Shown here in pieces: positions 1 to 5,555 of a stretch of 5,555 bases of DNA; the first letter of the stretch is position 1, and each line of letters starts with the position of its first letter. The translations under genes and the position numbers were made by a program. Source of the DNA: a bacterium (GTDB lineage: Bacteria > Krumholzibacteriota > Krumholzibacteriia > Krumholzibacteriales > WJIX01). The notes under the pieces were generated by a model, which did no database searches, was not told the origin of the DNA, and saw only the letters and a program-made list of their open reading frames with translations. Location: positions 1-5,555 of the forward strand of contig JAGHBT010000322.1 in assembly GCA_021160845.1 (NCBI GenBank). The letters run 5' to 3'.

Positions 1-837
1 GGCTTGTCACTGGCAGGATTCGCGAACGTAACTGACGGGGGTCTCTACGGAATCTCTCTCAGCGGCCTGGCTAATGTCACTGACGGGGATTTGTACGGCA
101 TCTCCATCGGAGGCCTGGCCAATGTCTCAGACGGAAATTGCGGCGGTATTACAATGGGAGGACTGGCTAATGTAACTGATGGAAATTTTTACGGTATCTC
201 TATCGGAGGGCTGGCCAATGTTTCAGATGGAAATTGCGGAGGCATAACACTCGGAGGACTGGCAAATGTCACTGACGGAAACTTTCACGGCATCTCCATC
301 GGAGGTTTGGCCAATGTGTATTCCGGAGCAATGTCCGGCATAAGCTTTAGTGGGCTTGTAACAAACGCGGAAGAATCAATTACAGGTATTTCTCTGAGCG
401 GAGGGCCTATACACGCGGGAGGGGATATCCGTGGTATCTCCATAGGGCTTATCCCTGGAGGTTCTGCCGATTTTAAAGACGGGATTGAGATAAAATCTTG
501 CGGCATAAAGGCCGCTAACGCGAAATGGCTCACAGTTCATGGAATCTCTATCGACATTGAAAACGATCTTGAAGGCTGCGCGATAAGCGGCATATCTACT
601 AAATCAAAAGAAATAAAGGGGATCAATATTTCAGGCATTTACACCAGAGCCCAAAATCTCTATGGTTTTTCAACATCTACCGTTAACTATTATGACAATC
701 TTCAGGTCGGGCTTTCTGTCGGTGTTTTGAACTATGCGAAAAAGCTCTCCGGCGTACAAATTGGGCTCTTAAACATAGCGAAAAATAATCCCGGGTGGGC
801 ACGTTATCTTCCCATCTTAAACGCTCACATCGATTAA
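1..837 (+). CDS. Partial 16-residue-repeat surface-type protein (LA_2272-like), 5' end missing
   Basis: This is the C-terminal 278 residues of a glycine-rich repeat protein. The reading frame is open to the first base, and the TTG at position 4 lies inside a repeat with no ribosome binding site, so the real start is upstream. The first seven visible repeats follow the pattern G-L-A-N-V-T/S-D-G-x-x-x-G-I-S/T-x-G/S every 16 residues (residues 6-117). Looser repeats follow (GISLSGG, GISIGL, GINISGI, VGLSVGVLNYAKKL, GVQIGLLNIAKNN). The protein ends GWARYLPILNAHID. That ending, and the GVQIGLLN motif before it, resemble the LA_2272/LA_2273-type lipoproteins of Leptospira and similar proteins of environmental bacteria; this is recalled, not searched. 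A 16-residue period with regularly spaced small and aliphatic residues fits a beta-solenoid or extended beta-sheet. Cell-surface location is inferred, because any signal peptide or lipobox lies outside the window. Function is unknown. Confidence 0.8.
   Translation, partial: GLSLAGFANVTDGGLYGISLSGLANVTDGDLYGISIGGLANVSDGNCGGITMGGLANVTDGNFYGISIGGLANVSDGNCGGITLGGLANVTDGNFHGISIGGLANVYSGAMSGISFSGLVTNAEESITGISLSGGPIHAGGDIRGISIGLIPGGSADFKDGIEIKSCGIKAANAKWLTVHGISIDIENDLEGCAISGISTKSKEIKGINISGIYTRAQNLYGFSTSTVNYYDNLQVGLSVGVLNYAKKLSGVQIGLLNIAKNNPGWARYLPILNAHID
16..399 (+). repeat. Eight 48-bp tandem coding repeats
   Basis: Units begin at 16, 64, 112, 160, 208, 256, 304 and 352, each encoding 16 residues of the type GLANVTDGNFYGISIG. 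The first six are strong matches, the seventh keeps GLANV and GIS, and the eighth is diverged. A ninth, weaker unit (400-447) keeps only the GISIG end. Two unit types alternate: one with SDGNCGGIT (112, 208) and one with TDGNFxGIS (160, 256), which gives a 96-bp higher-order repeat. Confidence 0.9.
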
Positions 838-925
838 CACAAGCTTGCCCGGTTCCAGACACAAAAACCCTCGTATCATTAACGCTATAATAATCATCCT
901 TTTTGCCTTTTCAATTCATTATTAC

Positions 926-955
926 TTGACAGATCCTACAAAAAGTCTTTCTTAT
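926..955 (+). promoter_or_regulatory. Possible sigma-70-type promoter
   Basis: A perfect -35 hexamer, TTGACA, lies at 926-931. The best -10 candidate is TCTTAT at 950-955, which matches TATAAT at four of six positions with an 18-base spacer. It points toward the DUF4912 gene and sits about 156 bases upstream of it. The -10 is weak, so this is only a candidate. The isolated TATAAT at 886-891 has no -35 partner at a suitable distance. Confidence 0.3.
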
Positions 956-960
956 TGAAG

Positions 961-1047
961 TTGTGCCTAGTCATATCTCAGCATGCCAAGTTTATGGTTT
1001 TTACAGAGAATAAATTGGCCGTATTAATCGTCAACCTCAAGGCACAA
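961..1047 (+). promoter_or_regulatory. Candidate 8-bp closing stem of a leader RNA structure
   Basis: TTGTGCCT (961-968) is exactly complementary to AGGCACAA (1040-1047) across 71 bases. Inside it GCCAA (985-989) can pair with TTGGC (1015-1019), extended by two further pairs after one mismatch. The 3' arm could instead pair downstream: AAGGCA (1039-1044) with TGCCCTT (1064-1070), with one bulged C. That would be mutually exclusive with the long-range stem. No known riboswitch class is recognised, and an 8-bp match over this length can arise by chance. Confidence 0.2.
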
Positions 1048-1079
1048 AAAATTTTAGCAGCAATGCCCTTTTCCTTATT

Positions 1080-1098
1080 CTCTTTAAATTTTAAAGAG
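1080..1098 (+). promoter_or_regulatory. 9-bp-arm palindrome overlapping the ribosome binding site
   Basis: CTCTTTAAA (1080-1088) and TTTAAAGAG (1090-1098) are perfect inverted arms around one central T. Its right arm contains the first three bases of the Shine-Dalgarno GAGGAG (1096-1101), which lies 10 bases before the ATG at 1112. As RNA it could form a 7-bp, mostly A-U stem with a 5-base loop that partly hides the ribosome binding site. As DNA it could be an operator-like dyad. The symmetry is directly visible; a regulatory role is inference. Confidence 0.4.
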
Positions 1099-1111
1099 GA
1101 GATGAAGCGAA

Positions 1112-2218
1112 ATGACAAAAAATAAACTCACAAATATGACAAAAAAGGAACTCCTTGAACTTGCCAGATCAAAACACCTTCGGATATCAAGCAGAATGCT
1201 CAAGGCGGATATGATCAACACAATATACAGCCATACTTCCGGCGAAACTAAAACCACCTCGAAACCGGTTAGCTCAAAGAAAAAGACACGTGCGAAACAG
1301 CTTTCCTCCGCAAAGAAAACAAGAGCGAAGAAACCGAGGAAAGCCGCAAAAGCTTCTAGCCCTTCAGACGCAGACGACTCGGCCGCAAACAACCGGACTA
1401 TCAGGCAAAAGGCTGTCGCTGGAAAATACCACCTTACAAAAAAATCGCACCACGATTTATTAGAGAACGAGACTTTAAATTTGCCCGAGTATGATATCAC
1501 CCGAATTGTATGTATGGTCCGTGATCCGCACTGGATATTCACTTACTGGAAAATATCATCAGGTCAATATGATGATTTGAAAAAGACATTTGGTTCCTCG
1601 TGGCCCGACTGCAAAATAATTCTCCGTGTTTATGATCACTCGGGAGACCCGGGAAGAATAGTTTCCTTCGATATCGAAATACCGGACGATTCTGAAAATT
1701 GGTATATCAATGTATCTCAAAAGAGCAAATACAGGGTAGGGATCGGTATAATTTCTCCCGAAGGCGTTTATAAAGAGATTGCCGTTTCAGATATTATTGA
1801 AACTCCCCCCGAAGGAGTCAGCGAATATAGCGATGAAAAATGGGCTGTCCCGGACTCTATGTTCAATCAAATCCTAACGGCTTCAGGTGATTTGAGAGAA
1901 AGATTTGGTTCTGAGGAACACCTGAAGGCAAAGACCCCCTCCGCCGCCAATTCTGAAGCCGCTTCGTCATTCAGCAACGCGGATACCAACCCCGTAAGGA
2001 GCTCTCGCCCTTCGATAAAAATGGAACTCGTTGTTTACGGCACCTCTGGTGACGCCTCCCGGATCAGCCTGCTGGGGAAAGAGATAGAAACGGACGAAGA
2101 CGGTTCTTTTTCCATTCGAATGGCGCTGCCGGAGGGTGAATTGGAACTTCCAATAAAATTAGTTTCTCCCGACGGCAAGTGGGAAAAAACAATTAAAGCC
2201 CGCATTGAAACGGAATAA
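1112..2218 (+). CDS. DUF4912 protein with Rho-N/SAP-like N-terminus
   Basis: A complete gene of 368 residues, with ATG start preceded by GAGGAG at 1096-1101. Residues 9-40 (MTKKELLELARSKHL, then LKADMINTIY) look like the small helical Rho-N/SAP/HeH-type domain that often binds nucleic acids. Residues 45-85 are a Lys/Arg/Ala/Ser linker containing the near-repeat SSKKKTRAK / SSAKKTRAKK. Residues 123-232 match the DUF4912 pattern: LPEYDITRIVCMVRDPHWIF followed by TYWKIS, then LRVYD and the YRVGIGIISPEG beta segment. After a low-complexity Ser/Ala stretch (272-300), residues 302-366 form a compact beta domain (MELVVYG, DEDGSFSIRMALPEG, KLVSPDGKW) seen in other DUF4912 proteins. No signal peptide or membrane segment is present, so it is probably cytoplasmic. 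DUF4912 genes commonly neighbour GH57 branching enzymes, as here, but their biochemical role is unknown to me. The gene ends 22 bases before the branching-enzyme start. Confidence 0.85.
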   Translation: MTKNKLTNMTKKELLELARSKHLRISSRMLKADMINTIYSHTSGETKTTSKPVSSKKKTRAKQLSSAKKTRAKKPRKAAKASSPSDADDSAANNRTIRQKAVAGKYHLTKKSHHDLLENETLNLPEYDITRIVCMVRDPHWIFTYWKISSGQYDDLKKTFGSSWPDCKIILRVYDHSGDPGRIVSFDIEIPDDSENWYINVSQKSKYRVGIGIISPEGVYKEIAVSDIIETPPEGVSEYSDEKWAVPDSMFNQILTASGDLRERFGSEEHLKAKTPSAANSEAASSFSNADTNPVRSSRPSIKMELVVYGTSGDASRISLLGKEIETDEDGSFSIRMALPEGELELPIKLVSPDGKWEKTIKARIETE

Positions 2219-2222
2219 GCCT

Positions 2223-2233
2223 GAAAGAAAAGG
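2223..2233 (+). promoter_or_regulatory. Ribosome binding site deciding the branching-enzyme start
   Basis: The purine-rich run GAAAGAAAAGG ends in AAGG at 2230-2233, seven bases before ATG 2241. It favours that ATG over the in-frame TTG at 2205, which lies inside the end of the DUF4912 gene and would add 12 residues not typical of the family. Confidence 0.55.
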
Positions 2234-2240
2234 TTCTTAT

Positions 2241-3839
2241 ATGATTAACAATCACAAAGGCTATCTAAGTCTTGTCTTACACGCCCATCTTCCATATGTC
2301 CGGCATCCGGAACATTACCGCTTCCTGGAAGAAGACTGGTTTTACGAAGCGCTCACCGAAACATATATTCCTCTTATTGACATGTTTGCCAGGTTGAAGG
2401 ATGAAGGGGTGGATTTTCGCCTTACAATGTCGCTAACTCCCACCCTACTCTCTATGATGTCCGACCCTTTATTGCAAAACAGGTACATCCGCCATCTGGA
2501 CCAATTAATCGAGCTTTCCCGGAAAGAATTGGTTCGCACTCGATGGATACCTGATCTTCTTACTCTCGCGAAGATATATCATGACAACTTTATCCACTGC
2601 CGTAAAATCTTTGTTGAAAAATACGCTAAGGACCTTATATCGGCTTTTAGATTCTTTCAGGACAGCGGAAACCTGGAAATTCTAACATGTGGAGCGACAC
2701 ACGCCTTCGTGCCCCTCGTGAAGAACGAGAAAGTCGTCGACGCGCAGATTAAAATCGCCGTAAACCAGTATAAAAAGTTCTTCGGGAGAAATCCGCGGGG
2801 AATCTGGCTCGCGGAATGCGGCTACACGCCTGGGCTGGAAGACATTCTCAAGACTAACGGTATCAAATATTTCTTTACCGATTCCCACGGTATCCTTCAC
2901 GGCGAGCCCAGACCCCGCTATGGAGTTTTCACCCCCGTTTGCTGTCCCAATGGAGTTGCCGTATTCGGCCGTGACAACGAATCGTCAAAACAGGTTTGGA
3001 GCGCGAAGGAAGGCTACCCGGGTGATTTTCAATATCGGGATTTTTACAGAGATGTGGGATTCGATTTGGATTACGATTACATCAAACCATATCTTCACGG
3101 AGATGGAAACAGAATCAGTCTCGGAATAAAGTATTTCAGGATTACCGGCAAAAACAACGAAAAACAGATCTACAACCCAATTCGAGCCAGGGAAAAAGCC
3201 GCGACACATGCCGGTAATTTTATGTTCAACAGGGAGAAACAAATTGAACACCTCGAGAGGTTCCTGGGAATCAAACCGATAATAGTTTCCCCTTATGATG
3301 CTGAACTCTTCGGACACTGGTGGTATGAAGGCCCACTCTGGCTGGAATTTCTGATGAAAAAATTGCATTTCGACCAGAATTCCATCGTTCCCATAACTCC
3401 ATCTGAATACCTGCAAAAGACATCCGGAATACAGATAATAAAACCATCCATGTCTTCCTGGGGCTACAAAGGATATAATGAAGTATGGCTGAACGGGAGC
3501 AATGATTGGATTTACCCGCACCTGCACATTATGGAGGACAGAATGATCGAGCTCGCCGGCAGGTTTCCCGTCGCGGAGAGCCTGCTGAAACGAGCGCTAA
3601 ATCAGGCCGCCCGTGAACTTCTCCTCGCTCAAAGCAGCGACTGGGCATTCATCATGAAAACCGGAACAATGGTTGAATACGCCCACAGGAGAACGAAAAG
3701 TCATATATCCCGTTTTGACAGCTTATACAAATCCATTCTTTCATCGAGTATAAATGAAACATGGCTTACTGAAATAGAGAGACGCGACAACATATTCCCC
3801 GATATTGATTACAGGGCATACTCAGATGACAAGGGATAG
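2241..3839 (+). CDS. GH57 1,4-alpha-glucan branching enzyme
   Basis: A complete protein of 532 residues, within the usual 520-560 range for GH57 branching enzymes (EC 2.4.1.18). These enzymes cut an alpha-1,4 glucan chain and rejoin it through an alpha-1,6 link. GH57 motifs occur in order: HAHLPY (residues 14-19), CGATHAF (150-156), GIWLAECGY (187-195) with the predicted nucleophile Glu192, and SPYDAELFGHWWYEGP (350-365) with the predicted acid/base Asp353. Trp407 and Trp416 (SSWGYKG, NEVW) probably line the active site. The segment RPRYGVFTP to GRDNESSKQVWSAKEGYPGDF (224-263) is characteristic of branching enzymes of the Thermus TTHA1902 / Thermococcus TK1436 type. Its Tyr227 is a candidate for the flexible-loop tyrosine needed for transferase activity. 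The C-terminal segment ELLLAQSSDWAFIMKTGTMV (459-478), then EYAHRR, is the DUF1957 helical domain. There is no signal peptide, so it is cytoplasmic. The motifs are intact and identification is strong; substrate preference is inferred. Confidence 0.93.
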   Translation: MINNHKGYLSLVLHAHLPYVRHPEHYRFLEEDWFYEALTETYIPLIDMFARLKDEGVDFRLTMSLTPTLLSMMSDPLLQNRYIRHLDQLIELSRKELVRTRWIPDLLTLAKIYHDNFIHCRKIFVEKYAKDLISAFRFFQDSGNLEILTCGATHAFVPLVKNEKVVDAQIKIAVNQYKKFFGRNPRGIWLAECGYTPGLEDILKTNGIKYFFTDSHGILHGEPRPRYGVFTPVCCPNGVAVFGRDNESSKQVWSAKEGYPGDFQYRDFYRDVGFDLDYDYIKPYLHGDGNRISLGIKYFRITGKNNEKQIYNPIRAREKAATHAGNFMFNREKQIEHLERFLGIKPIIVSPYDAELFGHWWYEGPLWLEFLMKKLHFDQNSIVPITPSEYLQKTSGIQIIKPSMSSWGYKGYNEVWLNGSNDWIYPHLHIMEDRMIELAGRFPVAESLLKRALNQAARELLLAQSSDWAFIMKTGTMVEYAHRRTKSHISRFDSLYKSILSSSINETWLTEIERRDNIFPDIDYRAYSDDKG

Positions 3840-5555
3840 CGTGAAAGAAAAAATCGGTAAAAAATATCTGATTATCCATGGCCACTTTTATCAACCGCCC
3901 AGGGAAAACCCATGGACGGGAAGAATAGACAGGCAGGAAAGCGCCGCTCCATACCACGACTGGAATGAAAGAATAACACGGGAATGCTATCTCCCAAACT
4001 CCTGCGCCCGCCGCCTGGATGGTTTCGGGAGAATCAAAAACCTTATAAACAATTATACTTGTTTAAGCTTCAATTTCGGGCCGACTCTTTTAAGATGGCT
4101 GGAAAAATATCATCCCGAAGTCCATAAAGAGATTATACACGCCGACAAACTCAGCACAAAGCTCAACAACGACCACGGTAACGCTATCGCTCAGGTTTAT
4201 AATCACATTATCATGCCGCTTGCTTCGAAGCGTGATCAGCTAACGCAAATACGCTGGGGTGTTCACGATTTCAAACGTTGTTTTGGTAGAAACCCCGAAG
4301 GTATCTGGCTCGCGGAAACAGCAATTAACCAGGTGACCCTCGATATTCTGATTAATTCAGGATTCCGCTTTATTATTCTTTCTCCCCATCAGGCGGAGAG
4401 TTTCCGCCCGCTTAAAGGAAAAGGCAAATGGGAAGATGTGTCCGGAGGCAATATCCGAACAGGTTTCGTTTACCGTTGCTATGGCGATAAAGTAAAAGTG
4501 AAAAATAACTATATCGACATATTCTTTTATGACGCGAAACTGTCTCAAGACATCAGCTTCAATCACCTTCTTAGGAATGGAGATATTTTTGCCGAATCCA
4601 TCGACTCATCCTACGAACGCTGCGGCAATGACCTTGTAACTATAGCTACCGATGGAGAAATTTACGGACACCATGAACCCTTCGCGGATATGGCACTTGC
4701 CTATCTTATTGAAAGCGCCGCGGAAAAACATAATTTAGTGATGACGAACTTCGGCGGCTACCTCGACAGTCACGAACCAAAATTCGAAGTCAAACTAAAA
4801 AACGGCAAAGACAATCTGGGAACAGCCTGGTCATGTTCGCATGGAGTGGGCCGGTGGAAAGAAGACTGCGGCTGCAATATAAACGCTCCTGCCGGCTGGA
4901 ATCAAAAATGGAGAAAACCCCTCAGGAATTCCTTAAATACACTGCGAGACAATCTTGCCGACATCTTTAAACACGAAGGGGACAAACTGCTGCGAGATCC
5001 ATGGAAGACCCGCGACGATTATATTGATGCCATGAATAGCAAAACGGCGCATGAAAGAGAAAAATTCCTGGCCAATTATTCTAAAAGAAACCTTTCGAGA
5101 GAAGAAAAAATAACCGCTTTGAAAATCCTAGAATCCCAGCGAAACGCTCTCTTTATGTTTACATCATGCGGATGGTTTTTTAACGATATCTCGGGGCTTG
5201 AATCTGCTCAGATTCTAAAATACGCCGCGCGGGCAATTGAACTCGCGGGGGAAAAATATCGACAGAAGCTCGAAGAAGAATTTCTCTCCGAATTGAGCAA
5301 GGCGAAAAGTAATCTTCCGGTCGCCGGAACAGGCTCTCAAATATATAAAACCAATAAAGATTTCGCATCAATCACTCCATCCTTCCTTGCCGGCCAATTC
5401 GTCATATCTTCTCATCTATCATCCCCGGAAGCCTCTCCTGAAATTTTCGGCCACTCTTTTAATGAACTCGATTCTTATTCAAAAGAAACGGTCGGAGGCA
5501 CAATTTATACCGGATTACTTGAAACCGAATCTCTCCTTATACCTGAGGTTTTTAC
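3826..5555 (+). CDS. GH57 family protein with DUF3536 region, 3' end beyond window
   Basis: The frame is open from here to the last base (576 codons visible); DUF3536 proteins are usually about 800 residues, so roughly the last quarter is missing. The chosen ATG at 3826 overlaps the branching-enzyme gene by 14 bases and has AGGG at 3813-3816. GTG 3841 is a close alternative, with AAGG at 3831-3834. Numbering from the ATG, the GH57 motifs are: HGHFYQPPRENPW (18-30), FNFGPTLLRWLE (82-93), GIWLAET (159-165) with predicted nucleophile Glu164, and TDGEIYGHHEPFADMALAY (275-293) with predicted acid/base Asp276. The stretch WSCSHGVGRWKEDCGC (335-350), then GWNQKWRKPLR, and the later SCGWFFNDISGLESAQILKY (447-466) are typical of the DUF3536 part. 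It is probably a cytoplasmic alpha-glucan hydrolase or transferase acting with the branching enzyme; the exact reaction is not established for the family as I know it. Confidence 0.88.
   Translation, partial: MTRDSVKEKIGKKYLIIHGHFYQPPRENPWTGRIDRQESAAPYHDWNERITRECYLPNSCARRLDGFGRIKNLINNYTCLSFNFGPTLLRWLEKYHPEVHKEIIHADKLSTKLNNDHGNAIAQVYNHIIMPLASKRDQLTQIRWGVHDFKRCFGRNPEGIWLAETAINQVTLDILINSGFRFIILSPHQAESFRPLKGKGKWEDVSGGNIRTGFVYRCYGDKVKVKNNYIDIFFYDAKLSQDISFNHLLRNGDIFAESIDSSYERCGNDLVTIATDGEIYGHHEPFADMALAYLIESAAEKHNLVMTNFGGYLDSHEPKFEVKLKNGKDNLGTAWSCSHGVGRWKEDCGCNINAPAGWNQKWRKPLRNSLNTLRDNLADIFKHEGDKLLRDPWKTRDDYIDAMNSKTAHEREKFLANYSKRNLSREEKITALKILESQRNALFMFTSCGWFFNDISGLESAQILKYAARAIELAGEKYRQKLEEEFLSELSKAKSNLPVAGTGSQIYKTNKDFASITPSFLAGQFVISSHLSSPEASPEIFGHSFNELDSYSKETVGGTIYTGLLETESLLIPEVF

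Larger units (their letters stand above)
838..1111 (+). other. Intergenic region and possible structured leader of the glucan operon
   Basis: This 274-base gap separates the repeat-protein gene from the DUF4912 gene and has no supportable coding frame. It is AT-rich. I see no convincing intrinsic terminator for the upstream gene. It holds a possible promoter (926-955), a perfect 8-bp inverted repeat TTGTGCCT (961-968) / AGGCACAA (1040-1047), a weaker nested pair GCCAA (985-989) / TTGGC (1015-1019), and a 9-bp-arm palindrome (1080-1098) touching the ribosome binding site. If the promoter is real, the mRNA would start near 962, almost exactly at the 5' arm of the long-range stem. These structures are hand-found and not energy-evaluated. 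Confidence 0.4.

Noticed and set aside
4..6. TTG as a true start for the repeat protein
   Set aside because: The frame is already open at base 1, the residues before and after fit the repeat pattern, and no ribosome binding site can be seen; the gene simply enters from outside the window.
16..399. CRISPR-like array from the regular 48-bp spacing
   Set aside because: There are no constant repeats with unique spacers. The whole period is coding, keeps frame, and its differences are mostly at third codon positions.
285..533. Minus-strand open frame of 82 codons
   Set aside because: It is antisense to the repeat protein and its proline-rich composition mirrors the glycine-rich repeats on the other strand.
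886..891. TATAAT as a promoter -10 element
   Set aside because: No acceptable -35 hexamer is found 16-19 bases upstream.
1102..1125. Seven-residue upstream reading frame overlapping the DUF4912 start
   Set aside because: Its ATG directly abuts the Shine-Dalgarno, leaving no spacing for initiation.
1084..1542. Minus-strand open frame of 152 codons with hydrophobic character
   Set aside because: It lies antisense to the DUF4912 gene. Its Phe/Leu-rich composition follows from the Lys/Glu codons on the other strand, and no ribosome binding site or family match is evident.
2205..2240. TTG 2205 as the start of the branching enzyme
   Set aside because: It lies inside the end of the upstream gene, while ATG 2241 has a well-placed AAGG and gives the usual N-terminus shortly before GYLSLVLHAHLPY.
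2920..3129. Alternative plus-strand frame of 69 codons
   Set aside because: It is an out-of-frame shadow within the branching enzyme's conserved loop region.
2985..3527. Minus-strand open frame of 180 codons
   Set aside because: It is wholly antisense to the conserved GH57 catalytic core, with no recognisable family features.

Overview
This window looks like bacterial chromosome from an uncultured, probably diderm (Gram-negative-type) lineage. Three things suggest this: base composition is moderate (mid-40s % GC by eye), the genes are closely packed and preceded by Shine-Dalgarno-like sites, and there is a surface-type 16-residue repeat protein like those of Leptospira and several environmental phyla. 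The phylum cannot be fixed from these bases. All four genes read on the + strand. I see no tRNA, rRNA, CRISPR array, insertion sequence or phage gene.

Layout. (1) Positions 1-837 hold the 3' part of a gene for a glycine-rich protein built of 16-residue (48-bp) tandem repeats, probably a beta-solenoid exported or surface protein; its start lies outside the window. (2) Positions 838-1111 are a 274-base intergenic region with a possible sigma-70-type promoter, an 8-bp long-range inverted repeat, and a 9-bp palindrome that runs into the ribosome binding site of the next gene. (3) Positions 1112-2218 encode a DUF4912 protein with a Rho-N/SAP-like N-terminus, a lysine-rich linker and a C-terminal beta domain. 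(4) Positions 2241-3839 encode a complete GH57 1,4-alpha-glucan branching enzyme. (5) From 3826 (or 3841) past the end of the window runs a second GH57 protein of the DUF3536 type, whose last part is cut off. It is open for more than 570 codons and its catalytic motifs are intact.

How they work together. The last three genes are separated by 22 bases and then by a 14-base overlap (or a one-base gap, depending on the start chosen), so they are almost certainly one transcription unit. The theme is alpha-glucan (glycogen-like) metabolism: one enzyme introduces alpha-1,6 branches, the second GH57 protein probably cleaves or rearranges alpha-glucans, and the DUF4912 protein is a partner of unknown function. 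The repeat protein upstream is separated by a long non-coding gap and is probably unrelated. I find no clearly new system. The points most worth a second look are the possible structured leader before the operon, the nucleic-acid-binding-like N-terminus of the DUF4912 protein, and a Cys/His cluster in the DUF3536 protein.
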